64,000 nt of DNA from Glaciihabitans sp. (GCA_025463785.1 JAODBD010000008.1:62001-126000), one strand, 5' to 3'; shown: positions 24,055 to 32,941, counted from the first letter of the stretch. Made by a program: numbers and translations. Notes: a model not told the origin generated them from the letters alone.

Positions 24055-25437
24055 GTGACCGAAACTCTCGAGCTGCTGCAACAGGCGACCAACCTGCTCG
24101 CGGTTGTGTCGTGCGCCGATCGGTCACTTTTCTCTGACGATGATCTATGCGCCCTGCTGGCCGCCGAGGAAGCCGCGGGGCGGCTGATTGACGGCGCACG
24201 AGCACAGACCGCCGCCGAGGTCGATGAGCGGTCGCGGTGTGAACTCGGCAGCGGCGGTCTGTCAATGAAGCACGGCCACCGAAAGGCCGTTCACTTCATT
24301 GAGCAAGTCACGAGAGTGTCCCAGGCTGAGGTTTGTCGGCGGATTCGTCTTGGCTCAGCGATTCGCTCGCGCACGACATTCGACGGTGCAATGCTGGCCG
24401 CGGCCCATCCCTCGGTAGCTTCTGCCGTCGCCGACGGGTCCATCGGCGTCGAGGCGGCCGCGACGATAGTGCGCTGCCTCGCTCAGGCGTCGCGCGGCAG
24501 CGACGCAAGCCCCGACCGACTGGATGCCGCCGAGGCTTCCCTCGTCGCCACGGCACAGAACTCCAGCGCCGATCTCGTTGCTGGCGTCGCGCGGCTGTGG
24601 CGTGAGGCGCTCGATCCCGACGGCGCCGAGCCTCGGCACGAGGAGATCCTGCAGCGACGCGGGCTCACTCTCGGCCGCGAGCGCAATGGCATCTCAGACA
24701 TCCACATCAAGGCCGACGCGCAAACCCGAGCGCTGGTTCAGGCCGCTCTCGCGGATTCAACGGTTCCGGGGGCCGTGCCTCGCTTCATGAGCGAGGAGGA
24801 CCGAATCCGTGGCACCGAGTTCATCAAGGTTGGCAGCGACGAAATCGAAGTCACCACAGACACTCGCACCCGCGAGCAGAAGCAATTCGACATCTTTGTC
24901 GGCGTTTTCCTTGCGGGTGTTCGCGCAACACACAGCGACGACGCCAGTGTGCGCACAACTGGCAGCGTTACCGCCGTTGTTACGCTTCGTGAGCTGGCCG
25001 ACGGTGTCGGAGTCGGGTGGCTCGACGGCGTGCTGGAGCCAATTCCGGCATCCGTCGTTCGTGAAATGGTGTGCGACGCAGGTTTGCGGCTCACGGTTCT
25101 TGGCGACGCAGGCGAGCCGCTCTACCAAGGCAGGCGTGAACGACTCTTCACCGCTGCCCAACGGCGGGCCCTGAGCGTTCGAGATGGTGGGTGCGTTGGT
25201 CCGGGGTGTACAGCGCCGCCCTCGTGGTGTCACGCGCATCACGCCATCCCGTGGTTCGAAGGCGGGCTCACGAACGTCGATAACGGCGTGCTTTTGTGCC
25301 CGGCCCATCACCACGCCCTGCACTCGGGGGCATTCGAGTTGAAGATGGTCCGCGGCAAGCCGCTGTTGCGGATGCCATTCGCGTGGGCGGAATGGATTCC
25401 TGCAGGGCGCACTCGCGCGCTGGGGCTCGCGGCGTGA
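24055..25437 (+). CDS. DUF222/HNH endonuclease (13E12 repeat family)
   Basis: 460 residues. The N-terminal two thirds is the helical DUF222 domain (LLAAEEAAGRLIDGARAQTA, HPSVASAVADGSIGVEAAAT). The C-terminal HNH domain shows GCTAPPSWCHAHHAIPWFEG, then TNVDNGVLLCPAHHHALH, with His-His, Asn and His plus four Cys for zinc. These proteins are abundant in actinobacteria; they are probably nicking or homing-type nucleases whose biology is unclear. The GTG start has no strong ribosome site. Next to four NERD proteins it adds a second nuclease-like family to this accessory region. Confidence 0.9.
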   Translation: MTETLELLQQATNLLAVVSCADRSLFSDDDLCALLAAEEAAGRLIDGARAQTAAEVDERSRCELGSGGLSMKHGHRKAVHFIEQVTRVSQAEVCRRIRLGSAIRSRTTFDGAMLAAAHPSVASAVADGSIGVEAAATIVRCLAQASRGSDASPDRLDAAEASLVATAQNSSADLVAGVARLWREALDPDGAEPRHEEILQRRGLTLGRERNGISDIHIKADAQTRALVQAALADSTVPGAVPRFMSEEDRIRGTEFIKVGSDEIEVTTDTRTREQKQFDIFVGVFLAGVRATHSDDASVRTTGSVTAVVTLRELADGVGVGWLDGVLEPIPASVVREMVCDAGLRLTVLGDAGEPLYQGRRERLFTAAQRRALSVRDGGCVGPGCTAPPSWCHAHHAIPWFEGGLTNVDNGVLLCPAHHHALHSGAFELKMVRGKPLLRMPFAWAEWIPAGRTRALGLAA

Positions 25438-25578
25438 GCGGTCTGGCAAAACCGAGACGTCGCGAGCCCAAGACAGAGCTACTTCTGCCCGCCGCACACA
25501 CGAAGCTAAAACGACCTAAAGTTCTTAGACAGGCACCCACCGAGGCCAAGTACGCCTTTTGACACCCAGGGAGAGCGG

Positions 25579-26763
25579 ATGCTCGGATCGATCCTCCTCG
25601 ACCTCGTGATCGTTGGCGTACTCGTTGGCTATCTGGTCTACGGCTACCGCATCGGCCTCGTGAGGAGCCTCGGCGGCATCGTCGGCGTGGTGGTTGGGGC
25701 GTTCAGCACGATTCTGTTGGTTCCGCTAGTGACCAACTGGGTGTCAGACCCAACACTGCGCACCGCCGCAATACTTGCCGTCGTCGCCGCGCTCGTCGTC
25801 GGCGGCTACTCCGCGGGTGCAGCGATTGGCTCGGCCATCCAGCGACGGATGAAGGGCGGCGGCCTTCGACGCGTCGATCGCGCGCTCGGCGCAGTGCTGA
25901 CCACAATCGTTGCGGCCCTGGTGGTCTCCGCCCTTGCAACCAGCATCGCTGCGCTCGGCGTTCCCGGGCTTTCGCAGGCCATTTCGTCATCCGCGGTACT
26001 TCGCGGCATTACGGCAATCACCCCGGTGCCCGTGCAGTCGTTCCTGGCACAGGTACGGTCGGCGACCGTCGACCAGAGCCTGCCACGCATCGCGCAGGCG
26101 TTTGGCGGCAGCAACTCGAACCAGATCCCGAACGTCAATACCAACACCGCCGTTCTCAATAGGGCGTCGCAGTCGGTTGTGCGCATTACCGGCAACGCGT
26201 ACGCCTGTGGACAGAGCCAGTCTGGTTCGGGATTCGTAGTCACCAACGAGCGCGTGATCACCAATGCGCACGTGATCGCCGGTGTGGCACATCCCGTGGT
26301 GGATGTCCGCGGCGGCCCCGCCCTGCAAGCGACGGTCGTGTACTTCGACCCGGTCGGCGACCTCGCTGTCCTCGAGGTACCCGGACTCAACCTTCGACCG
26401 CTACCGCTCAGCCCCACTGTCTCGGCGGGAACACACGCCGTATCCGACGGTTACCCGTTCGGCGGGCCGTTCGTCTCGCTCTCAGTCGGCGTTCAACAGG
26501 TCGGCACCATCAACGTTCAAAACATCTACGGCACCGGAGATTCGCCGCGCGAGGTCTACAGCCTCGCTGCAGACATCCAGGAAGGCGACTCAGGCGGCCC
26601 AATGCTGACCACGGCGGGCAAAGTCGCGGGCGTCGTGTTCGCGAAAGGCGCGACGACACCGGATGTCGGCTACGCGATCACCATGAAGAGCGTCGCCCCG
26701 GTCGCCGCCAGGGCGCACCTGCTCAACACTGCCGTGTCGTCCGGGCGATGCACCCGCGGATAG
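25579..26763 (+). CDS. MarP-like membrane serine protease (CvpA + trypsin domains)
   Basis: 394 residues. Four N-terminal membrane helices form a CvpA-like domain (LDLVIVGVLVGYLVYGYRIG). The extracellular chymotrypsin-like domain follows with the full triad: His in TNAHVIAG, Asp in GDLAVLEVPG and Ser in EGDSGGPMLT. Two Cys (YACGQ and the C-terminal GRCTRG) could form the disulfide known in MarP. M. tuberculosis MarP is needed for acid and oxidative stress resistance in the cell wall. The ATG has a GGGAGA site 5 bases upstream. Confidence 0.92.
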   Translation: MLGSILLDLVIVGVLVGYLVYGYRIGLVRSLGGIVGVVVGAFSTILLVPLVTNWVSDPTLRTAAILAVVAALVVGGYSAGAAIGSAIQRRMKGGGLRRVDRALGAVLTTIVAALVVSALATSIAALGVPGLSQAISSSAVLRGITAITPVPVQSFLAQVRSATVDQSLPRIAQAFGGSNSNQIPNVNTNTAVLNRASQSVVRITGNAYACGQSQSGSGFVVTNERVITNAHVIAGVAHPVVDVRGGPALQATVVYFDPVGDLAVLEVPGLNLRPLPLSPTVSAGTHAVSDGYPFGGPFVSLSVGVQQVGTINVQNIYGTGDSPREVYSLAADIQEGDSGGPMLTTAGKVAGVVFAKGATTPDVGYAITMKSVAPVAARAHLLNTAVSSGRCTRG

Positions 26764-26800
26764 CGCGGCACTGCACGCAGGGCTAACGTCTGTCTGATAC

Positions 26801-27553
26801 CTACATATGGCTGGATGGCGCGAGGCTTCCGCGGAGGAACTCGATGCTGCGATCCCACGCGTCCGCTGCGGCATCCGCGCGATACATGACCGAATTCGTG
26901 TCGTTGAAGAACGCGTGGCCGGCGCCCGGATAGGTATGTGAACGAAACTGCACGCCGGCATCCTTCATGCGTTCGGTCACTTCGGGAAGAGTTTTCATGA
27001 GGTTTTCGTCCTCGGCACCGTAAAACGCATAGACCGGGCTGTCGAGGTGAGCGAGATCAGCGGTCTCGGGAGGTTGCCCGTAGAACGGAACGGCCGCACG
27101 AATACGGCTATCCGCCGCCGCCAGCGCGAACGCATACGTGCCGCCAAAGCAGAACCCGAGAACACCGATGCGGCCATCCAGATCTGGCTGCGCTTCGAGG
27201 TAATCGACGACCTTTGCAAGGGAGGCGACCGCCCAGGCTCCGTACTCCGGCGAGCGAACGGGCGACATGATCTCGCGCATGAGCGGCTGCGCCTTGGCGC
27301 GCTCCTCCTCCGAAGAGTCAAACGTCAGGCGCTGAATCTCAGCTCCGATCTCGGGCGTCATCCCACCGTGGCTCAGGATGTCGGGCGCAACCACAAGGTA
27401 TCCCTCGGCCGCGTAACGGTCGGCGACCCTCTTGATGTGATCGACGAGACCCCAGATCTCGTGGATGACGATGAGCGCACCGCGCAACTCGCCGACCGGT
27501 TCTGCACGATAACCTTCGAACTCGCCGTTGTTGAATTCGATCATTGTGCCCAT
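26801..27553 (-). CDS. Dienelactone hydrolase family protein
   Basis: 250 residues, alpha/beta hydrolase. The nucleophile is Cys in VLGFCFGGTYAF, and the His is in YPGAGHAFFND; the acid is probably in YGAEDEN. IHEIWGLVDHIKRVADRYA is typical of DLH. The start at 27553 overlaps the TGA of the preceding aldo/keto reductase (TGATG), indicating translational coupling. The family hydrolyses dienelactones in aromatic catabolism, but many members act on other esters; no ring-cleavage genes are near. Confidence 0.88.
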   Translation of the reverse strand: MGTMIEFNNGEFEGYRAEPVGELRGALIVIHEIWGLVDHIKRVADRYAAEGYLVVAPDILSHGGMTPEIGAEIQRLTFDSSEEERAKAQPLMREIMSPVRSPEYGAWAVASLAKVVDYLEAQPDLDGRIGVLGFCFGGTYAFALAAADSRIRAAVPFYGQPPETADLAHLDSPVYAFYGAEDENLMKTLPEVTERMKDAGVQFRSHTYPGAGHAFFNDTNSVMYRADAAADAWDRSIEFLRGSLAPSSHM

Positions 27554-28377
27554 CAAAACTCCTCGTGCGTCACGGGGTCGGCGCCCCACAGCCTGCCGGA
27601 CTCGAGAGAGCCGATCGACTCCATTTCGGCATCAGACAAACTGAATGCGAACACTTCGATGTTCTCACGCTGCCGGTTCGAATCGCCCGACTTGGGAATC
27701 GGAATCGCGCCGAGCTGCACGTGCCAGCGCAAGACCACTTGCGATACGGTGACGCCGTGCGCCAGAGCAATGTCGGTGATGACGGGATTGCTGGCGACCC
27801 CCTTCCCCAGTGGACTCCAGCTTTCGGTGGCGATGCCGTGCTCTGAGTCGAACTCACGCAGCTGTGCCTGGCCAAAGTATGGATGCAGCTCAACCTGGTT
27901 CACTGCCGGCGCTACACCGGTTTCGGCCAGCAGCCGAGTGATCTGTTCGGGCGTGAAGTTGCTCACGCCGATCGAACGCACCAGTCCGTCATCCCGAAGC
28001 CTGATCATCGCGCGCCAGCTGTCGATGTATTTGTTCACCCGTGGAAGCGGCCAGTGGATCAGATACAGGTCGACGTAGTCGAGGCCGAGGTTTGCGCGCG
28101 ACTCGGCAAAGCTCGCGAGCGTCTCGTCGTAGCCGTGGTGCCTGCCCGGCAGTTTTGTCGTCACGAGAACATCTCTGCGCGGCACGGAGGACTGCTGCAC
28201 GGCCTCGCCCACCTCGCGCTCGTTTTCATAATTGAGGGCGGTATCGAGCAGCCGATAGCCGGCATCGAGCGCCGATAGGACGGATGCCGTACCCGCCTCG
28301 CCGCGTAAACCGTAAGTTCCGAGACCAATGGCGGGTAGCTCGTGCCCATCGTTCAGAGTGTGAGTCGGTATTGCCAT
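27553..28377 (-). CDS. Aldo/keto reductase
   Basis: 274 residues, single (beta/alpha)8 barrel of the AKR superfamily. The tetrad is visible: Asp in LLDTALNYENE, Tyr in the same motif, Lys in VLVTTKLPGR and His in LYLIHWPLP. The NADPH-binding end IPIPKSGDSNRQRENIEVF follows. It is close to AKR5-type 2,5-diketo-D-gluconate reductases by motif. A GGAGG site directly precedes the ATG. It forms an operon with the dienelactone hydrolase. Confidence 0.92.
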   Translation of the reverse strand: MAIPTHTLNDGHELPAIGLGTYGLRGEAGTASVLSALDAGYRLLDTALNYENEREVGEAVQQSSVPRRDVLVTTKLPGRHHGYDETLASFAESRANLGLDYVDLYLIHWPLPRVNKYIDSWRAMIRLRDDGLVRSIGVSNFTPEQITRLLAETGVAPAVNQVELHPYFGQAQLREFDSEHGIATESWSPLGKGVASNPVITDIALAHGVTVSQVVLRWHVQLGAIPIPKSGDSNRQRENIEVFAFSLSDAEMESIGSLESGRLWGADPVTHEEF

Positions 28378-28443
28378 GCCTCCACTCTGCGCTCCCAGGC
28401 TGAATGGATGGGGTGAGCAGAAAGGAGATCGTTCGTCGTGATG

Positions 28444-29247
28444 TCAGTGCGAAATGACGTACTGCACGACCATGCCAACGCCGGCCCAGACGACCACGGC
28501 GATGACCAGGAACGCGGAACCGCCCCACAGCATTCGGGTCGACCGCGCCGCACCAACATCGGCGCGAAGGTTCGCGAAATCCCGATGCAGCTGCTGGGTA
28601 TCTGGCACGGGTTCGATCGGCGACTGCCAGGTCGAGTCGCGGTCGGCGATATCGGAAATGGATGCGACCTCGGTTCCGTCGAGCTGGCGATCAAGTCGGG
28701 TGAGCCAGCGCAGCAACTGCCTCGACGACACAACAACCAGATTCGACGGCTGTTCGCGGATCACGAGCCTCTTGGGGTTCGCGACCACGAGGATCGGTTC
28801 GACGGTGATGGTGCGGCCAGCCGCGGCGCTGAGCAGCGCACCTGCCCGCTCGGCCTCATGCTTGGCCCGAGGGATGTCGTCGTGGTGCTGGCCACCGACC
28901 AGAAGCGTCTCGCCACCGACCCAGACTTCGTACCCGGGAAAGTTTTTGGTCCAAATCGTAAAAACGCCCGCCGGGCCGATGACCAGGTGGTCGATCTCGG
29001 GATCCCCGGCCGTTACGGGGACGACATGCAGAACATCCCACTCGGGCCCGAGGTGATCGAGAGTGTCACCGACCAGCAGCTCGCCGAGCGCGGCACGATA
29101 GATTTCGCGATTGGCTGGAACAACGGGATTGACCCCGCGGAACCGTGCAAGACGCGACTGTGGCGGAAGTCCTCGCTGCTTAGCGACAACCTCGCGCATG
29201 ACCGATTGGCCGGGTACGCGTCCGCGCAACGAATTGCTGGCGGACAT
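28444..29247 (-). CDS. NERD-domain protein with C-terminal TM (paralog D)
   Basis: 267 residues: VMREVVAKQRGLPPQSRLAR, RAALGELLVGDTLDHLGPEW, the NERD core PEIDHLVIGPAGVFTIWTKN, DSTWQSPIEPV, a charged helix (DFANLRADVGAARST) and a final membrane helix. At the ExK site Glu is Trp while Asp and Lys are kept. GAGAGG lies 6 bases before the ATG. A hairpin followed by a T-rich run lies 30 bp upstream on the same strand and may attenuate transcription. The gene sits 66 bp upstream of the aldo/keto reductase start, which reads in the same direction. Confidence 0.85.
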   Translation of the reverse strand: MSASNSLRGRVPGQSVMREVVAKQRGLPPQSRLARFRGVNPVVPANREIYRAALGELLVGDTLDHLGPEWDVLHVVPVTAGDPEIDHLVIGPAGVFTIWTKNFPGYEVWVGGETLLVGGQHHDDIPRAKHEAERAGALLSAAAGRTITVEPILVVANPKRLVIREQPSNLVVVSSRQLLRWLTRLDRQLDGTEVASISDIADRDSTWQSPIEPVPDTQQLHRDFANLRADVGAARSTRMLWGGSAFLVIAVVVWAGVGMVVQYVISH

Positions 29248-29261
29248 GCTTCACCTCTCAC

Positions 29262-29347
29262 GGTCGAGAAAAGAGTAGGGCCGGTGCACCCCCGCACCGG
29301 CCCACTTCGAGCGACTTGTCGCTTCGTCGAGTCCTCCCCCAAGGACT
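29262..29347 (-). ncRNA. Candidate structured small RNA or leader with attenuator
   Basis: Three hairpins follow each other. They are 29330-29335/29342-29347 (6-bp stem, loop of five C on the plus strand), 29310-29314/29319-29323 (5 bp), and 29278-29287/29294-29303 (perfect 10-bp stem, loop ACCCCC on plus). Read on the minus strand, a TATAAC box (29352-29357) precedes the first hairpin and TACTCTTTTCTC follows the last one, as in a terminator. On the plus strand the paired C-run loops recall the actinobacterial 6C RNA, but no terminator follows there. It is either a free sRNA or the leader of NERD paralog D. Orientation is an inference. Confidence 0.35.
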
Positions 29348-29351
29348 GCGT

Positions 29352-29357
29352 GTTATA
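29352..29357 (-). promoter_or_regulatory. Candidate -10 box (TATAAC) for the structured RNA
   Basis: A five-of-six match to TATAAT about 5 bases before the first hairpin; no clear -35 element was seen. Confidence 0.3.
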
Positions 29358-29715
29358 AGCATGTCGGTCCCCCTAAATCGGTGCTACCCCCAGAGCTGGG
29401 ACGGCCCATTCGGGGGATAACTCTTGAAATTCCACGAACGTCGTAGCATGCTGGACGCAGTACAACTAATCGCCCGGGCGACTTGCAGGCAATGCCGCAG
29501 CACCGGGCGTTTAGTCTGTGCACCTGGTGGAGGTTCTTCCAGCACGATGTGACGCATGGCTGCTGAACCGTATTTACCGCCGATTGCGGCGCGCCGACGA
29601 CGAGTTCTCCACAGTGCCCCCCAAACTGGGGGTAAGTCTGTGGAAACTGTCTCGGCAGACCGCGACGAATGTACTTATGAGAGCCGGGGGCTCTCAATTT
29701 CGGGTGAAATGAAGT

Positions 29716-29755
29716 GGCAGTGCGCCGGTCTCGGGTAAGGGCCGGCAGCACTGCC
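29716..29755 (-). terminator. Hairpin downstream of the HelD-like gene
   Basis: The 8-bp outer stem GGCAGTGC/GCACTGCC encloses a GCCGG/CCGGC inner stem. It lies about 64 bp after the helicase stop on the minus strand. The tail is only weakly T-rich, so termination is plausible, not certain. Confidence 0.45.
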
Positions 29756-29818
29756 GCTGTTTCGCCCAACGGGGTGGCATTGGCGCGAAGTCAGTTCAGC
29801 TAAGTCAGCGCAGCGAAG

Positions 29819-32029
29819 TCAGCGCAGAACGTCACTCGTCCCGACTAGGTGCAACCGCTGAGTTGGTCGCGTCATCGCGACATACAGGGCGCCGACGCCC
29901 CGCGTTGAGGCGCTGAGGATCTCACTCGGCTCGACGACGACCACCGAGTCGAACTCGAGGCCTTTGGCATCCTGCGGGGTCAGTACCGCGATCGGTCGGG
30001 TGAGGCCACGCGCGGCGAGACCAACGGATGCGCCAAACCGCTCCGCGAGCGCCGCGTACTGCGCGTCGACCAGCTGAAGCGGTGCAATCACGGCGAGGGT
30101 TCCCCGGGAGTCGAGCTCGCGGTCTTCGTCGACGACATCCAGTACGGCGGCGACCAACTCATCCCGATCAACCACGACGGTGTCGACCGGCCACTCACTG
30201 TCGCGTACTGCGCGAGAACGCGTGATCGCCAGCCCGTGAGCCATCGCCATGCTTTCAGCCGCCGCCGTGATCTGTGCTGGCGTTCGGTAGTTGACAGTGA
30301 GTTCTTCGAGCCGAAATTCGGATGTCAGCGCCGTGAGCGCGGACTCCCAGTTGGGCGCGGCAGCGGCAGCACTTGCCTGGGCGACATCCCCGACGATGGT
30401 GAACGACTTCAGTGGGCAACGTCGGCGAAGGAGTCGCCACTGCATGGGCGAAAGTTCCTGAGCCTCATCGACGACGATATGGCCATAGGTCCATGTACGG
30501 TCGGCCGCCGCCCGCTCGGCCGTCGTGCCGCGCGCCGCGGTCTCGCCGAATCCGGTGGCGAGGTCTTCCGCGTTCACGAGCCCCTCGACGCCCATGTTGC
30601 GAATGGCCGCCTCCGCGTTCTCGACATCGCGCTTGAACTGACGCTTTCGATCCTTCTTCTGCGCGTCACCCGCAATATCGAACTCCCCGAGCAGTTCGGC
30701 TGCCTCATCCAGCAGCGGGACATCCGACACCGTGAATGGCTCGTCCCTGTCGCGGCGAAGCAGGTCGCGCTGCGCAGGAGTCCACCGCGGGGTGAGACTC
30801 GCGAGCCACTGTGGCCGCGCATACAGGTCTTGCAGAAATTTCTCGGGGCTGAGTGGCAGCCACGCTGTATTCAGGGCGACTTTGACGTCGTAGGCAGTGC
30901 GCACATCCTCACGTAGCCAGCCGAGATCCGCGTCATCGATGGTGCTGCCGTGTGAACGCAGCTGCTGGGCGAGCTGGCGCGTGATGGTGCCGACGACGCT
31001 CTTCTGGAACTGCTGCCTGGCGACATTGTGCGGCTTGTGCGTTCTCTGGGCGACAAGCATTGCCGACCGGATGATGTCCGGATCGAGCGTGAGCTTCTCA
31101 CCGTTGATGTCGAGCACCTGGGATGCCGTCGGCACTACCTGCCGGGAACGAACCGCACGGCCAATCAGGTCGGCCATCTGCGCCTCGCCCTTGAGCGCCG
31201 AGACCTCCGGTGAATCCTCGATCGTCGTCTCGACGCCCGGAAACAATTGGCCGACGCTCGAGAGCACGACACCGGTCTCGCCGAGCGACGGCAGCACGGC
31301 CTCGATGTAACGCAGGAACGAAGGTGATGGGCCGACGATCAGGACACCGGATGTGCGCAGCCGGTCTCTATGCGAGTACAGCAGATAGGCGGCGCGGTGA
31401 AGCGCGACAGCCGTCTTACCCGTGCCGGGACCGCCCTGCACGACCAGGACGCCCGCGATCTCCGAACGGATGATGCGATCCTGTTCCGCTTGGATGGTCG
31501 CGACAATATCCGTCATTCGGCCAGTGCGCTCGGCCCTCAGCGCCGCGAGCAGGGCGCCCTCGCCCTGCAGTTCGATCTCGTCGTCGGTTAGTAGCTGCGC
31601 GTCGAAGACTTCGTCCTCGATCCTCGTTACCTTGCGGCCCTCGGTCGTCAGGTGGCGGCGCGCCCGCGCGCCCAGGGGGGTAGCCGCGGTGGCCTGGTAG
31701 AACGCACTCGCCTGCGGAACCCGCCAATCCAACAGGATCGGCTGTTGGTCGGCGTCCCGCAGCCCGATGCGACCGATGTAGCGATGGATGCCGCTGTCCA
31801 GTTCGAGCCGGCCGAATGCCAACCGCTCCTCGACCTCGCCCAGTTGTGCGATGCGATCTTCGTAGAGACGGGAGAACGCGTCGCGTTCCGTTCGCGCCTG
31901 GTGTGTGCCCCCGGAACTGCCGCGCTGGACGAGTTCCAACTCGGCGCTCGCCTCGTGGCGAAGCGCGTCGAGACGCGCGTACAGAGTCGAGACGTATGCG
32001 CGCTCGCGCTCGAGTTCTGGTGAAACCAC
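29819..32029 (-). CDS. HelD/HelR-like RNA polymerase-associated UvrD-family ATPase
   Basis: 736 residues. An N-terminal coiled coil (LERERAYVSTLYARLDALRH) and the conserved DWRVPQASAFYQAT region precede a split superfamily 1 helicase core. Walker A is VQGGPGTGKTAVALHRAAYL, motif II is VVDEAQELS, motif VI is YVAMTRPTQRLHLVG. Between them lies the long inserted helical clamp typical of HelD. HelD proteins remove stalled RNA polymerase from DNA, and HelR relatives confer rifamycin tolerance. The GTG at 32029 is preferred: TGAGGGG lies upstream and the family N-terminus starts here. Confidence 0.88.
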   Translation of the reverse strand: MVSPELERERAYVSTLYARLDALRHEASAELELVQRGSSGGTHQARTERDAFSRLYEDRIAQLGEVEERLAFGRLELDSGIHRYIGRIGLRDADQQPILLDWRVPQASAFYQATAATPLGARARRHLTTEGRKVTRIEDEVFDAQLLTDDEIELQGEGALLAALRAERTGRMTDIVATIQAEQDRIIRSEIAGVLVVQGGPGTGKTAVALHRAAYLLYSHRDRLRTSGVLIVGPSPSFLRYIEAVLPSLGETGVVLSSVGQLFPGVETTIEDSPEVSALKGEAQMADLIGRAVRSRQVVPTASQVLDINGEKLTLDPDIIRSAMLVAQRTHKPHNVARQQFQKSVVGTITRQLAQQLRSHGSTIDDADLGWLREDVRTAYDVKVALNTAWLPLSPEKFLQDLYARPQWLASLTPRWTPAQRDLLRRDRDEPFTVSDVPLLDEAAELLGEFDIAGDAQKKDRKRQFKRDVENAEAAIRNMGVEGLVNAEDLATGFGETAARGTTAERAAADRTWTYGHIVVDEAQELSPMQWRLLRRRCPLKSFTIVGDVAQASAAAAAPNWESALTALTSEFRLEELTVNYRTPAQITAAAESMAMAHGLAITRSRAVRDSEWPVDTVVVDRDELVAAVLDVVDEDRELDSRGTLAVIAPLQLVDAQYAALAERFGASVGLAARGLTRPIAVLTPQDAKGLEFDSVVVVEPSEILSASTRGVGALYVAMTRPTQRLHLVGTSDVLR

Positions 32030-32098
32030 AGACAGACAACCCCTCAAATTCCGGCCATCCAGTCTAACCGGCCAGAAGGAGTGCTCGCTCGGGGCAAC

Positions 32099-32941
32099 TC
32101 AGGCTGGCGGCTGCTGCTCGCTCAGTATCTTGAGCGCACGGGCGACCCGGTCACCCAGGCCGGCGACGCCCTTGCGAGAGGACCGCTCGAAGTTCTCAAG
32201 CAGCTTCAGGATGTCGACGCGCTGCTTCGCGTACACCCGCCGCCAGGCCAGATCGGAACTCACCGCGAACCGGATTCCCAGTGCCGCAAAGAGCGCGCTG
32301 AGGACGGGCGCGAGGATCGAGACCGCGATGAGCGACGCGGACTGGTCGCTCGGAGCAAAGGCGACGGCAATCCAGACGGACGCGACAACGAAAAACCCGA
32401 CAACGATGGTCGCAAGGCGCAGCACGCTCGGTGTCGTCAGAAGCAGCCTGGTCGGGCGCATCCTGCTGCGGGTTCGCGCGTCGATGCGCGCGAGTCGCGT
32501 GCGAAAGTCTGCGAGCTGCTGCCGTGTGATTCGTTCACCCTCGTGATCCCGCAGGTCGCGACGCAGCGCCGAGTAGGAGACCGGGTCAGTGGCTGCGGTT
32601 GCGCCGAGGGCAAGGCCCGCGACCCCGACGACAAGGATCGCGATGCCGAGAACGATGAGGCTGCCAATTGCCGGGTTCATTGCATCGGAGAAGTTCCGGG
32701 CATCGAAGAAGTAGCGACCGGCGTGATCGACTCCGACGCCGATCATGAGCGCCAGCAGAGCGACGATGGGGATGATCCAGAACAGCTCGTTGGTGCGCTC
32801 GCGCGCGATTCGGCTCGGGATCTCCCGATCCCGCGCCGTGCGCGAGTCGAGAAACACGGTCACTACATCGCCGAGTTGGAACAACACGACGAGTAGCCAG
32901 ATGCCGGCAACAATGGCGGCGATAACCCAGGGCACACTCAC
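32099..32941 (-). CDS. Multi-pass membrane protein, unknown function
   Basis: 280 residues with helices at about 5-27, 53-72, 93-115, 172-190 and 200-222. A long basic stretch (RRDLRDHEGERITRQQLADF) lies between the third and fourth. The C-terminal region (VYAKQRVDILKLLENFERSS) is amphipathic and cytoplasmic. Family not recognised. The GTG start has a TAGGGT box 6 bases upstream. Confidence 0.7.
   Translation of the reverse strand: MSVPWVIAAIVAGIWLLVVLFQLGDVVTVFLDSRTARDREIPSRIARERTNELFWIIPIVALLALMIGVGVDHAGRYFFDARNFSDAMNPAIGSLIVLGIAILVVGVAGLALGATAATDPVSYSALRRDLRDHEGERITRQQLADFRTRLARIDARTRSRMRPTRLLLTTPSVLRLATIVVGFFVVASVWIAVAFAPSDQSASLIAVSILAPVLSALFAALGIRFAVSSDLAWRRVYAKQRVDILKLLENFERSSRKGVAGLGDRVARALKILSEQQPPA

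Larger units (their letters stand above)
29348..29818. other. 470-bp non-coding region with several C/G-run palindromes
   Basis: No gene is supported. It holds a C5...G5 palindrome around 29391-29419, an inverted repeat TCCACAG/CTGTGGA (29608-29614 and 29638-29644) enclosing a CCCCC...GGGGG stem, and the hairpin at 29716-29755. Short open frames here have no ribosome sites. The density of structure suggests regulatory RNA or protein-binding sites. Confidence 0.5.

Noticed and set aside
29278-29303. Simple terminator of a plus-strand gene
   Set aside because: No plus-strand gene ends here and no T-run follows on that strand; the T-rich tail is on the minus strand.
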